Positions 52,891-60,165 of a stretch of 64,000 nt of DNA are shown here, piece by piece. The notes below the pieces were generated by a model. It worked only from the letters and a program-made list of their open reading frames with translations, was not told the origin of the DNA and did not search any database. The DNA lies in the NCBI RefSeq assembly GCF_000317575.1, contig NC_019748.1:4174501-4238500 (forward strand), in the 5' to 3' direction. This stretch comes from Stanieria cyanosphaera PCC 7437. Its GTDB lineage: Bacteria > Cyanobacteriota > Cyanobacteriia > Cyanobacteriales > Xenococcaceae. Position numbers and translations under genes: made by a program. Each line of letters starts with the position of its first letter. The stretch's first letter is position 1.

Positions 52891-53115
52891 CGTTTCTTAA
52901 TTAATTGAGATGCAGTCAATACTCTGGTTTTTTGTTGATAGTTGATTGTGTGTCCACGCCTTTACACTGATGAACATAGATGGAGATTATCGGTTGGTGG
53001 TGTTTTTTGTTGATAATTGATGGTTGGTCGCTACGCGCACCTTCGGTGAGGTTAATTGTTACTTGCTACTTTGTAACTGGTGTACAGACATAACATGGTA
53101 CGTCTCTACCGATAA
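52889..53115 (+). repeat. Composite repeat family, copy 2 (full)
   Basis: Starts at the gdhA stop with AGCGTTTCTTAATTAA and continues through TTTTTTGTTGATAGTTGATTG. A 34-base block at 53020-53053 is identical to 54651-54684. GTAACTGGTGTACAGA at 53073-53088 is identical to 54721-54736, and ACGTCTCTACCGATA at 53100-53114 is identical to 54843-54857. Confidence 0.8.
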
Positions 53116-53229
53116 CTGATATCCTCAATTATCTTTTTTTAATAACTATTGATAGATAATAAGTGACTCAATCTCGCTAAAATTAAAAAGTAAGATTGAT
53201 AAATTTGGTATTGCTAAATAGTAATAATA
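52891..53229. other. Intergenic region filled by composite repeat
   Basis: No gene seen. Most of the region is repeat copy 2; the last 110 bases before mqo are AT-rich and should hold its promoter. Confidence 0.65.
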
Positions 53230-54579
53230 ATGAATAATCAACAGAATACTTATGAAGTAGCAATTATTGGTGCGGGTGTTTGTGGAACTGCTTTACTTTA
53301 TACGTTGAGCAAATATACTAATATTAATAAAATTGCCTTAATCGAAAAAAATACAGATGTAGCTTTAGTTAATTCTCATAAAAATAGTAATAGTCAAACA
53401 CTTCATTTCGGTGATATTGAAACCAATTACACTTTAGCCAAAGCGGAAAAAGTTAATCAGGCAGCAAGCTTAGTTAAATATTATCTTTTGAATAATGATC
53501 CTCAACAAAAGATTTATACTAAATATCACAAAATGGTTTTAGCTGTTGGTAAAGAACAAGTAGCTAAACTTCAAGAAAGATATCAAGAGTTTAAACAATT
53601 ATTTCCAGAGCTAAAATTAATTGATCGCACAGAAATTGCTCAAATTGAACCTCGGGTTTTACAAGGAAGAGATACACAAGAACAAATTTTAGCTTTATAT
53701 ACACCTGAAGGTTATACAATTGATTTTCAAAAATTGGCTCAATCTTTTTTAAACAATGCTTTAAATAATAAGACAAAAACCATTGATTTGATGATGGGAA
53801 AAAAAGTTACTCAAATTATTAAACAAGGAAATTATTATTATTTAAATATTGAGGGAAAAACTATTATTACTAAAGCGATCGCAGTAATGGCAGGAGCGCA
53901 CAGTCTTTTATTTGCTAAATCTTTGGGATATGGTTTAGATTATGCACTTTTAAGTGTAGCTGGTAGTTTTTATTTTGCTCCCGAAGTTCTCAACGGTAAA
54001 GTTTATACTGTTCAATTACAAAAATTACCTTTTGCAGCTATTCATGGCGATCCTGAAGTGGACGATCTCACTAGAACTAGATTTGGTCCAACGGCAAAAG
54101 TTTTACCCATGTTAGAACGTCATAATTATACGACTGTTTGGGAATATTTTCAAACCGCAGGATTAAGTATTAAGGCGATTACTAGCTTTTTAAAAATTCT
54201 GGCTGACCCGATTATTTTTAGATATATTGTTTTAAATTTTATCTACGATTTACCCTTCATTGGTAAAAGATTATTTATCAAAGAAGTTAGAAAAATTATT
54301 CCGACAATTCAATTAAAAGATTTAGAATTTGCTCAAGGATACGGTGGAATTCGACCACAAATTGTCAATTTGAAAACCCAAAGTTTAGAAATGGGCGAAG
54401 CTAAACTAACAGGCGATCGCGCTATTTTTAATATTACTCCTTCTCCAGGTGCATCGACTTGTTTACAAAATGCTTACGATGATACGGAGAAGTTAATTGT
54501 TTTTTTGGGTGGTGAATATAGTTTTAATAAAAAACAATTTTTAGATGATTTATTAGTTAATCAAGTTATGAGTAAATAA
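53230..54579 (+). CDS. mqo: Malate:quinone oxidoreductase-like FAD protein
   Basis: Oxidises malate and passes electrons to membrane quinone. The FAD-binding start VAIIGAGVCGTALLYTLSK is followed by a family-typical NSQTLHFGDIETNYTLAKA stretch, PRVLQGRDTQEQILALYTPEGYTIDFQKLAQSFL, AGAHSLLFAKSLGYG, TRTRFGPTAKVLPMLER and the late QIVNLKTQSLEMGEAKL, ITPSPGASTCLQNAY. At 449 residues it is shorter than the usual 490-550, so it may belong to a divergent subgroup. The gene is flanked on both sides by copies of the same composite repeat and carries no obvious neighbour in its pathway. Confidence 0.83.
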   Translation: MNNQQNTYEVAIIGAGVCGTALLYTLSKYTNINKIALIEKNTDVALVNSHKNSNSQTLHFGDIETNYTLAKAEKVNQAASLVKYYLLNNDPQQKIYTKYHKMVLAVGKEQVAKLQERYQEFKQLFPELKLIDRTEIAQIEPRVLQGRDTQEQILALYTPEGYTIDFQKLAQSFLNNALNNKTKTIDLMMGKKVTQIIKQGNYYYLNIEGKTIITKAIAVMAGAHSLLFAKSLGYGLDYALLSVAGSFYFAPEVLNGKVYTVQLQKLPFAAIHGDPEVDDLTRTRFGPTAKVLPMLERHNYTTVWEYFQTAGLSIKAITSFLKILADPIIFRYIVLNFIYDLPFIGKRLFIKEVRKIIPTIQLKDLEFAQGYGGIRPQIVNLKTQSLEMGEAKLTGDRAIFNITPSPGASTCLQNAYDDTEKLIVFLGGEYSFNKKQFLDDLLVNQVMSK

Positions 54580-54587
54580 GATTATAT

Positions 54588-54860
54588 AGCGTTTGTCAAT
54601 TAAATGAAACACAGGCGAAAGTAGTGGTTTTTGTTGATAGTTAATTGTTAATGGTTGGTCGCTACGCGCACCTTCGGTGAGGTTGATTGTTGATTATTAA
54701 TCTCTCATAATTAGTAATTAGTAACTGGTGTACAGATGTAACATGTTGCGGTGAGACCCTGCGCCACGCCAGTCGCTCCACTTGGGGATACTCCAAGACC
54801 GCGCTGGCTCACCTGCGGGCGCAAAGGAACGCTCACCAAGACACGTCTCTACCGATAAAT
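54588..54860 (+). repeat. Composite repeat family, copy 3, interrupted by a GC-rich insert
   Basis: Same block order as copy 2: AGCGTTT, then TTTTTGTTGATAG, the identical 34-base block at 54651-54684, GTAACTGGTGTACAGA at 54721-54736 and ACGTCTCTACCGATA at 54843-54857. Between the last two blocks there are about 97 extra bases that copy 2 lacks. Confidence 0.8.
54746..54842. repeat. GC-rich structured insert inside repeat copy 3
   Basis: Much richer in G and C than its surroundings. Ends carry GGTGAG (54750-54755) and CTCACC (54832-54837) in inverted order; an internal stem CTTGGGG/CTCCAAG (54781-54797) has a 3-base loop. The corresponding position in copy 2 has only two bases. Confidence 0.65.
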
Positions 54861-54896
54861 GTTCATAGATGTACCTCACTAAGAGCGAGAAAGGCT

Positions 54897-55014
54897 AGAT
54901 CAAATCCGTTTAATTAGTCATAATTTGTAGTGCGACTAATAAAAGTTGTGGGCGAGACGGATGCACCATCCGCGCACGCACTAGTTATTGAGGTTATTGA
55001 ATCGGATTTGATCT
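54897..55014. mobile_element. MITE-like element, 118 bp with perfect 12-bp terminal inverted repeats
   Basis: AGATCAAATCCG at 54897-54908 is exactly mirrored by CGGATTTGATCT at 55003-55014. No open frame lies inside; a GGATG/CATCC mini-hairpin is present around 54958-54971. TA flanks or borders both ends, which would suit a TA-targeting transposase family, but a target duplication is not certain. Confidence 0.55.
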
Positions 55015-55035
55015 TAGAATTAGCAGGAGTAAGAT

Positions 55036-55554
55036 TTATTCACCTACTTGCTCTTGGTCAATAGGTACTAGTTTATAAAGCGTTCCATTGATATTGGCTT
55101 GTTTAGTGCTAGTTTCGTTGCTAGTTGGACTAGATTGAACATTATAGTTAATCGGGTTTTTAACAACATTTACAGCATCTTTAACAGTCGCATTAACGTC
55201 CACAGCGGTAACTGCTATTGTACGTTCCACATCCCGATAAGTATCATTAACACCTGTCGCGACACTCTGAACCGCATCACCAATATCTTGTATGGTGTCA
55301 TTAATGTTTATCGCTGTTTTTTTGACGGTATTGCCAATATCTTTGATGTTTTTATTGATGCGAGCAACAGAATTTTTATTAGTTAAAATACTAGCTATTC
55401 CTCCTAAAGTTGCACCAATTATTACGCCAGATATTAACCTATTCAGCCCATTGTTGGGTGTTGTCTGTGTATTGTATTGCTCGGTAGTTGCTTGGTATGT
55501 CGATTCTGTAAAATTGTTTTGCTCATCAATTAGAGGTTGATTGCTACTAGTCAT
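55036..55554 (-). CDS. Glycine-zipper protein with amphipathic helical repeats, 172 aa
   Basis: Function unknown. The first 35 residues are polar and Gln/Asn/Thr-rich. A short hydrophobic glycine-zipper-like stretch follows (LISGVIIGATLGGIASIL, about 40-58). The long remaining part has spaced helical units such as INKNIKDIGNTVKKTA, ININDTIQDIGDAVQSVA and VDVNATVKDAVNVVKN. The same plan is seen in the gene 320 bases upstream on the same strand, so the two appear to be paralogues. The pattern resembles stress or LEA-like amphipathic helices attached to a membrane-inserting hairpin. Confidence 0.7.
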   Translation of the reverse strand: MTSSNQPLIDEQNNFTESTYQATTEQYNTQTTPNNGLNRLISGVIIGATLGGIASILTNKNSVARINKNIKDIGNTVKKTAININDTIQDIGDAVQSVATGVNDTYRDVERTIAVTAVDVNATVKDAVNVVKNPINYNVQSSPTSNETSTKQANINGTLYKLVPIDQEQVGE

Positions 55555-55876
55555 TTTTCATTTCCTTGCATACAATTGATTAGTTTTTTTGTTGATCAAA
55601 GAATAGAATTGAAGCTAAAATTATCAGGTTTTGAGATTGGTGAATGATTGCCAAGTTGGAAATATATTGATCAGTCTGGAAAATAATTCAATTTACGAAA
55701 TTAGAGGAGGCAAGAGGCGAGAATCTCTTCCCGCCTTTAAGTTTCGTCTGCCATCTCACGGTGGTAATCCTACCGCGCCAATTTAATGTCGTTACTTAAA
55801 ACTCAATCGAAAGAATTTGAACGATTGATAGTGATTTGGCATCTCAAATTAACTCGGCCTCTCTTGGCATCGCTCT
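55555..55876. other. Spacer between the two glycine-zipper genes
   Basis: No gene seen. A hairpin at 55715-55736 (see separate entry) lies in the middle. The rest is unremarkable. Confidence 0.5.
55715..55736 (-). terminator. Hairpin, possible terminator of the upstream glycine-zipper gene
   Basis: AGGCGAGAA and TTCCCGCCT can pair with one mismatch over a TCTC loop. On the minus strand no long T tract follows, so termination is only possible. Confidence 0.35.
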
Positions 55877-56614
55877 TTAATAAGATTCGGGAGGGTTAGG
55901 AGGGTTATATGAGAGGGGATTTTCATAATCCGTTTGGAAAACTTCTTCTTCAAAGCGTTGATTTTCTAGAGATTGGTCGGCATCTTCCGCAGCATTTTTG
56001 ACAGAATCTGCTACATTATTTATCTTTTGTGTACTAGTTTCGCTAGAATTTTTGACAGAATCTGCTACGTTATTTACTGTTTGTGTGAGATTTTCGCTGG
56101 AAGTTTTGACGGAATTAGTCGTTCCTTTGACAACTTGGTTAATATCTTCGGCAGTACTTTGTACAGCATCTGCTGCCTGCTTTGTTCCTTCATTTATTCC
56201 CCGTGCTACTTCCTTGGTGCTACCAACCACAGCATAAGTCACACCTTCACCAACACTCTTAACTACGTTTCCTAAACCTTTTGCTGTCTCCCCTAGACCT
56301 TCACCAACGGTTTTGATGCCATCTCCTACCCCTTTTACAGTATGGTTAAAGCCTTGAGAAGCTTTTTTACCTCCAAAAAGACCAGTTAATGCGCCTACAG
56401 AAACACCGATTAGTCCTCCCAATAATGCCCCTGCTAAAATGGGATTGAGATTTTTGTCTTCTGACCTACCTTCAAAGTCGCGCTTATTAGCAAACGACTC
56501 TTGTTTTGGTTCGATTGGACGAGAAACTGTTGAACGAGCATAAGATTGCTCTGTATCGATTGGTTGATAATATTCGTCATCGCGAACTGTTGAAGGTCGG
56601 TTGTTGCTAATCAT
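55877..56614 (-). CDS. Glycine-zipper protein with 18-residue tandem repeats, 245 aa
   Basis: Function unknown. The N-terminal 60 residues are polar. A glycine-zipper segment (ILAGALLGGLIGVSVGALTG, about 57-78) could form a membrane hairpin. The rest is a long amphipathic, Lys/Gly/Val-rich series (VKGVGDGIKTVGEGLGETAK, NVVKSVGEG) and then near-identical units around NVADSVKNSSE. At DNA level three copies of a 54-base unit occur from about 55994 to 56120. The tail is acidic and Pro/Tyr-rich. The ribosome site AAGG lies near the ATG. A shorter relative lies just downstream. Confidence 0.72.
   Translation of the reverse strand: MISNNRPSTVRDDEYYQPIDTEQSYARSTVSRPIEPKQESFANKRDFEGRSEDKNLNPILAGALLGGLIGVSVGALTGLFGGKKASQGFNHTVKGVGDGIKTVGEGLGETAKGLGNVVKSVGEGVTYAVVGSTKEVARGINEGTKQAADAVQSTAEDINQVVKGTTNSVKTSSENLTQTVNNVADSVKNSSETSTQKINNVADSVKNAAEDADQSLENQRFEEEVFQTDYENPLSYNPPNPPESY
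55994..56120 (-). repeat. 54-bp tandem coding repeat (18 residues)
   Basis: ACAGAATCTG starts at 56001 and 56055, and the related ACGGAATTAG at 56109, a period of 54 bases that keeps the reading frame. The third unit has diverged. Confidence 0.7.
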
Positions 56615-56789
56615 AATTGTTACCTTGGATGAGCGATTGATTACTTACTAATAAATTAGTAAGCCAGTGAAAGAAGCTAATCGCTCTTTAGTCGTAGATA
56701 AAACTCCAACTTTAGTCAGGCGTTATGAAAAATTTTTTGCTGAGTATTGATACCAATATCTTAACTTGGGTTATGCTACAAAATAGTAG

Positions 56790-57947
56790 TTATAGTTTAA
56801 CTAAAGTCAAAATCTGACTAGCAGCGCGATCGCATACTCCTTCTTCTCCTAATAAAGAACGCATTTGTTGATAATCTTGTTGCAGTTTACGCTGATTTTT
56901 TTCATTTAAAAGTAAGTTTAAAGTTTCAGTAACAACTGCTGTAGAAGTAGCTTCTTCCTGTTGTAATTCTGGAACAATTTTTTGATTAACTAATAAATTA
57001 GTTGGTGACATTAAAGGAATTTTAAACTTGAGCAAACTGCGAGCGAGCCAAGCAGTAAATGGATGAATCCGATACAAAACTACTTGAGGAATATTAAGTA
57101 AAGCAATTTCTAAATTAACTGTACCTGATTTAGTAATAGCTAAATCGGCTGCCGCGATCGCTGATAAAGTTTGATTTTTTAATAAAGTTGCCGATAAATT
57201 ATATTGTTGTACGGCTGTTGCAATTTTTTGTTCATAATCTGTTAAAACCACAGGAATTAAGAAATGAACATCAGGTAATTTATTTTGAATTTCTCGTGCT
57301 GCTGTCAAAATTACGGGCAGTAAATATTTTAATTCTTGTCTTCTCGAAGCAGGCAGTAAAGTAATAATTAATTGTTTCGATTTGATACCTAATAATTCCC
57401 GCGCTTGTTGACGATTGGGAGCAGTTTTGATGCGGTCTAATAAGGGATGACCAACCCATTTTACATCTATTCCTTGGGACTGAAAATAATCAGCTTCCGC
57501 AGGAAAAATTGCCAAAATTCGATCTACAATTTTTTCCAGATGTTTGGCATGACCTAACATTGGCACCGCCCAATCTTGAGGAGCAATATAATAAATTATT
57601 TTGACGTTTGGTAGATTGGCGCGGACATATTTCCCAATTACTAAATTGGGTCCCGGATAATCAATTAGAATTAAAATATCTGGAGGATTAGCTTGCAAAT
57701 ATTTTTTAGCACGCTTTTGAACTTCTAAGGTTGGCAGAATAAAAGGTACAGCTTCCAACAAACCAATTGAACTAATTTTGGTAGTATCTGCGAGTAAATT
57801 AGCCCCCGCTGCTGCCATGCGACTACCACCTAAAGCGGTAATTTCTAGAGGAATGTTTTTCGCTCTTGCCTGACGTTGAAGAGCATCGATTAACATCGCC
57901 CCTTGCAAATCCCCAGAAATTTCTCCAGTACTAATAAAAATACGCAT
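56790..57947 (-). CDS. lpxB: Lipid-A-disaccharide synthase LpxB
   Basis: Joins UDP-diacylglucosamine and lipid X to the lipid A disaccharide at the inner face of the cytoplasmic membrane (GT19). The 385-residue protein starts RIFISTGEISGDLQGAMLI and shows ITALGGSRMAAAGANLLADT, LILIDYPGPNLVIG, KIIYYIAPQDWA, VGHPLLDRI, LLPASRRQELKYLLPV and ITKSGTVNLEIALLNIPQVV. Final gene of the lipid A block, with its start 3 bases after lpxA. Confidence 0.95.
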   Translation of the reverse strand: MRIFISTGEISGDLQGAMLIDALQRQARAKNIPLEITALGGSRMAAAGANLLADTTKISSIGLLEAVPFILPTLEVQKRAKKYLQANPPDILILIDYPGPNLVIGKYVRANLPNVKIIYYIAPQDWAVPMLGHAKHLEKIVDRILAIFPAEADYFQSQGIDVKWVGHPLLDRIKTAPNRQQARELLGIKSKQLIITLLPASRRQELKYLLPVILTAAREIQNKLPDVHFLIPVVLTDYEQKIATAVQQYNLSATLLKNQTLSAIAAADLAITKSGTVNLEIALLNIPQVVLYRIHPFTAWLARSLLKFKIPLMSPTNLLVNQKIVPELQQEEATSTAVVTETLNLLLNEKNQRKLQQDYQQMRSLLGEEGVCDRAASQILTLVKL

Positions 57948-57950
57948 TAT

Positions 57951-58757
57951 TTATTTTTGTCCGGGAATTAAACCTCTTCTACCATCAGCAATAGAACTCT
58001 GAAGAAAATCTCTTAGGTGTCCAATTGCTTCACTTTCAGTCAGTATTTCTAATTGTGCGATCGCTTTATCTAAAGGAATACCTTCATGATAGAGTAAACG
58101 AAAAGCTTGTTTTAACTTACTAATTTCCGAATGAGAAAAACCCCTTCTTTTCAGTGCCACCAAATTTAGCGATCGCACTCGCGCAGGATTTCCTTCTACT
58201 AACATATAAGGAGGAACATCGCGACTAATCCGACTCATTCCCGCCACCATTGCCATTCGTCCAACATGAACGAATTGATGAACTCCCAAGACTCCACTAA
58301 TCACTGCCATTGATTCAATTTTGACATGACCAGCCATTGCCACATTATTAGCAATAATGACGTCATTTTCAATGATGCAATTGTGGGCAACATGGGAATA
58401 AGCCATCAAAAGATTGTCATTACCGATGATAGTTGCTTCATCCTCCTCCGTAGCCCGATTAATCGTAACATACTCACGGATGCGATTGCGATCGCCAATA
58501 ATCACTTTACTTTTTGCCCCTTGATATTTTAAATCTTGAGGTTCTAAACCAATCGCAGCCCCTGGAAAAATTTGATTATGTTTGCCTATTTCGGTTGGTC
58601 CTTCGATAATGGCATGAGAACCAACCACAGTATTTGCCCCAATTTTAACGTCAGCCCCAATTACAGCATAGGGTTTGACCTGAACTGTGGAATCTAGTTC
58701 AGCTTTGGGGTCAATTACAGCAGTAGGATGAATTAAGCCACTCAAGAGAGTAATCAA
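57951..58757 (-). CDS. lpxA: Acyl-ACP--UDP-N-acetylglucosamine O-acyltransferase LpxA
   Basis: First step of lipid A synthesis. Left-handed beta-helix hexapeptides are evident (IHPTAVIDPKAELDST, VVGSHAIIEGPTEIGK, IIGNDNLLMAYSHVAHNC with the catalytic His region, VIIANNVAMAGHVKIES). The C-terminal helical part has SRDVPPYMLVEGNPARVRSLN. No ATG fits the family start; the open frame begins with TTG at 58757 (MITLLSGLIHPTAV), or a second TTG four codons later, and no clear ribosome site is seen. Located between fabZ and lpxB. Confidence 0.93.
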   Translation of the reverse strand: MITLLSGLIHPTAVIDPKAELDSTVQVKPYAVIGADVKIGANTVVGSHAIIEGPTEIGKHNQIFPGAAIGLEPQDLKYQGAKSKVIIGDRNRIREYVTINRATEEDEATIIGNDNLLMAYSHVAHNCIIENDVIIANNVAMAGHVKIESMAVISGVLGVHQFVHVGRMAMVAGMSRISRDVPPYMLVEGNPARVRSLNLVALKRRGFSHSEISKLKQAFRLLYHEGIPLDKAIAQLEILTESEAIGHLRDFLQSSIADGRRGLIPGQK

Positions 58758-58801
58758 TTTTATTAAGAAAAATTACAGCTAACAGCTTACAGGAGAAAAG
58801 A

Positions 58802-59275
58802 TTAATCAATCAAGGAAAACATCATATCCCCTTGAACCGCAAGTTGACCGTCTACTTCTCCTTTTCCCTGCATTTTGGCAATACGATTCTGTTTAAAGGA
58901 TAAAAGTTCCACAGTCATAATTAATTGATCTCCAGGAATAACTGGACGACGAAAACGCACCTTATCAATTCCTGCAAAAGCAAAGAATTTACCCTCCATA
59001 CCAGGTAATTGTACGAGAACGATTCCTCCTACTTGTGCCATTGCTTCTACCATTAAAACCCCAGGCATCAAAGGACGGCTAGGAATGTGTCCAGGAAAAT
59101 AAGGTTCATTAAAAGTAACATTTTTCAGTCCTACTGCTTTTTGACCAGGTACATACTCAAGAATACGGTCGACCAAAGCAAACGGATAACGATGAGGTAA
59201 TAGACGGTGAATTTCCTCAATGGTCAGAGTTGTTTGAGTAGCAGTTATTTGATTATTTTCAGTAACAGTTGACAT
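58802..59275 (-). CDS. fabZ: 3-hydroxyacyl-ACP dehydratase FabZ
   Basis: Dehydrates 3-hydroxyacyl-ACP in fatty acid elongation and so balances the 3-hydroxy acids used for lipid A. The hot-dog fold shows [37 protein letters not shown] with the active-site histidine, and [15 protein letters not shown] with the catalytic Glu. Length 157 is usual. It starts six bases after the lpxC stop. Confidence 0.96.
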   Translation of the reverse strand: MSTVTENNQITATQTTLTIEEIHRLLPHRYPFALVDRILEYVPGQKAVGLKNVTFNEPYFPGHIPSRPLMPGVLMVEAMAQVGGIVLVQLPGMEGKFFAFAGIDKVRFRRPVIPGDQLIMTVELLSFKQNRIAKMQGKGEVDGQLAVQGDMMFSLID

Positions 59276-59281
59276 TTTAAA

Positions 59282-60127
59282 TTAATTTAATTGATCAAGA
59301 TCAGCCAAAGTTCTTGCCAGTTGAATATGTAACTTATGACTTGCTTTATAAGCAAGAAAATGAGCTTGAGGAAATCTGCCCAGTAAACTCAGATCTCCTA
59401 CTAAATCTAATAGTTTATGACGGGCTGGTTCATTCGTAAATCTTAAAGGGGGATTGAGCCACCCTGACTTACTACAAACCAAAGCATTTTCTAAACTACC
59501 ACCTCGAATTAAACCAGCTTGTTGTAGATGTTCAATCTGTTCTGCCAAGCCAAAAGTCCTAGCTGGGGCTACTTCTTGAGCAAAATTACCTTCCTGGCAA
59601 CTCCAACTATGCCATTGATTAGCGATCGCACTATAAGGAAAGTCAATGCCATAAGTAAAACGAGTTTCTGGACTAGGTAAGGCAGCCACAAAAGCATCTC
59701 CTTCTTGAATCCAGATAGGTTGTCGCAGTAACCAAGGAGAACGATCACAAACAGAAGAAACAATTCCCACAGCAGCGATCGCTTCTAGCCATAACTTTGC
59801 CGAACCATCTAACAAAGGAACTTCTGCCCCATCAATTTCGATACGAGCATCATCAACTCCACTTGCTGCTAAAGATGCTAGTAAGTGTTCAACCGTTCTC
59901 ACTTTAGCTTCTCCTTGAGCTAATTCAGTGGAAAGAGTTGTCTGACTCACAGCTTGAACTGTAGCTGGAATAATAGGTTGATTAGGTAAATCGACTCGGA
60001 CAAAATATCTTCCCTGATTAGATTCATCAGGAAGAACTTTAACAGTGGTAGTTTCACCCGAATGCAAACCCACCCCTGACAATTCAAAAGCTGTTTTTAA
60101 TGTATTACCCATTGATATAAGCAACAT
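59282..60127 (-). CDS. lpxC: UDP-3-O-acyl-N-acetylglucosamine deacetylase LpxC
   Basis: Zinc-dependent committed step of lipid A synthesis. Zinc residues: [15 protein letters not shown] (first His) and [16 protein letters not shown] (His and Asp). [17 protein letters not shown] and [11 protein letters not shown] are also typical. The longest start is ATG 60127; a second ATG five codons later ([13 protein letters not shown]) fits the family just as well. The spacer to bamA is only 38 bases and is mostly a hairpin repeat. Confidence 0.95.
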   Translation of the reverse strand: MLLISMGNTLKTAFELSGVGLHSGETTTVKVLPDESNQGRYFVRVDLPNQPIIPATVQAVSQTTLSTELAQGEAKVRTVEHLLASLAASGVDDARIEIDGAEVPLLDGSAKLWLEAIAAVGIVSSVCDRSPWLLRQPIWIQEGDAFVAALPSPETRFTYGIDFPYSAIANQWHSWSCQEGNFAQEVAPARTFGLAEQIEHLQQAGLIRGGSLENALVCSKSGWLNPPLRFTNEPARHKLLDLVGDLSLLGRFPQAHFLAYKASHKLHIQLARTLADLDQLN

Positions 60128-60128
60128 G

Positions 60129-60153
60129 TGTAGGGACGCCTGCTACGTCTCTA
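60129..60153. repeat. Hairpin repeat at the bamA-lpxC junction
   Basis: GTAGGGACG pairs with CGTCTCTAC with one G-T pair over a 7-base loop. It fills most of the gap between the bamA stop and lpxC start and belongs to the ACGTCTCTAC family seen elsewhere in the window. Confidence 0.6.
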
Positions 60154-60165
60154 CTAAATAACTGA

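Larger units (their letters stand above)
54580..55035. other. Repeat-dense intergenic region
   Basis: No gene seen. It contains composite repeat copy 3 (54588-54860), a GC-rich insert within it (54746-54842), and a 118-bp element with perfect 12-bp ends (54897-55014). Confidence 0.7.

Noticed and set aside
54750-54840. GC-rich stem-forming segment considered as a tRNA or other stable RNA gene
   Set aside because: No T-loop or anticodon arrangement could be drawn, and it is better explained as a nested repeat insert.
55994-56120. Three 54-base units considered as a CRISPR array
   Set aside because: The units are contiguous, without spacers, and keep the reading frame of the protein, so they are a coding tandem repeat.
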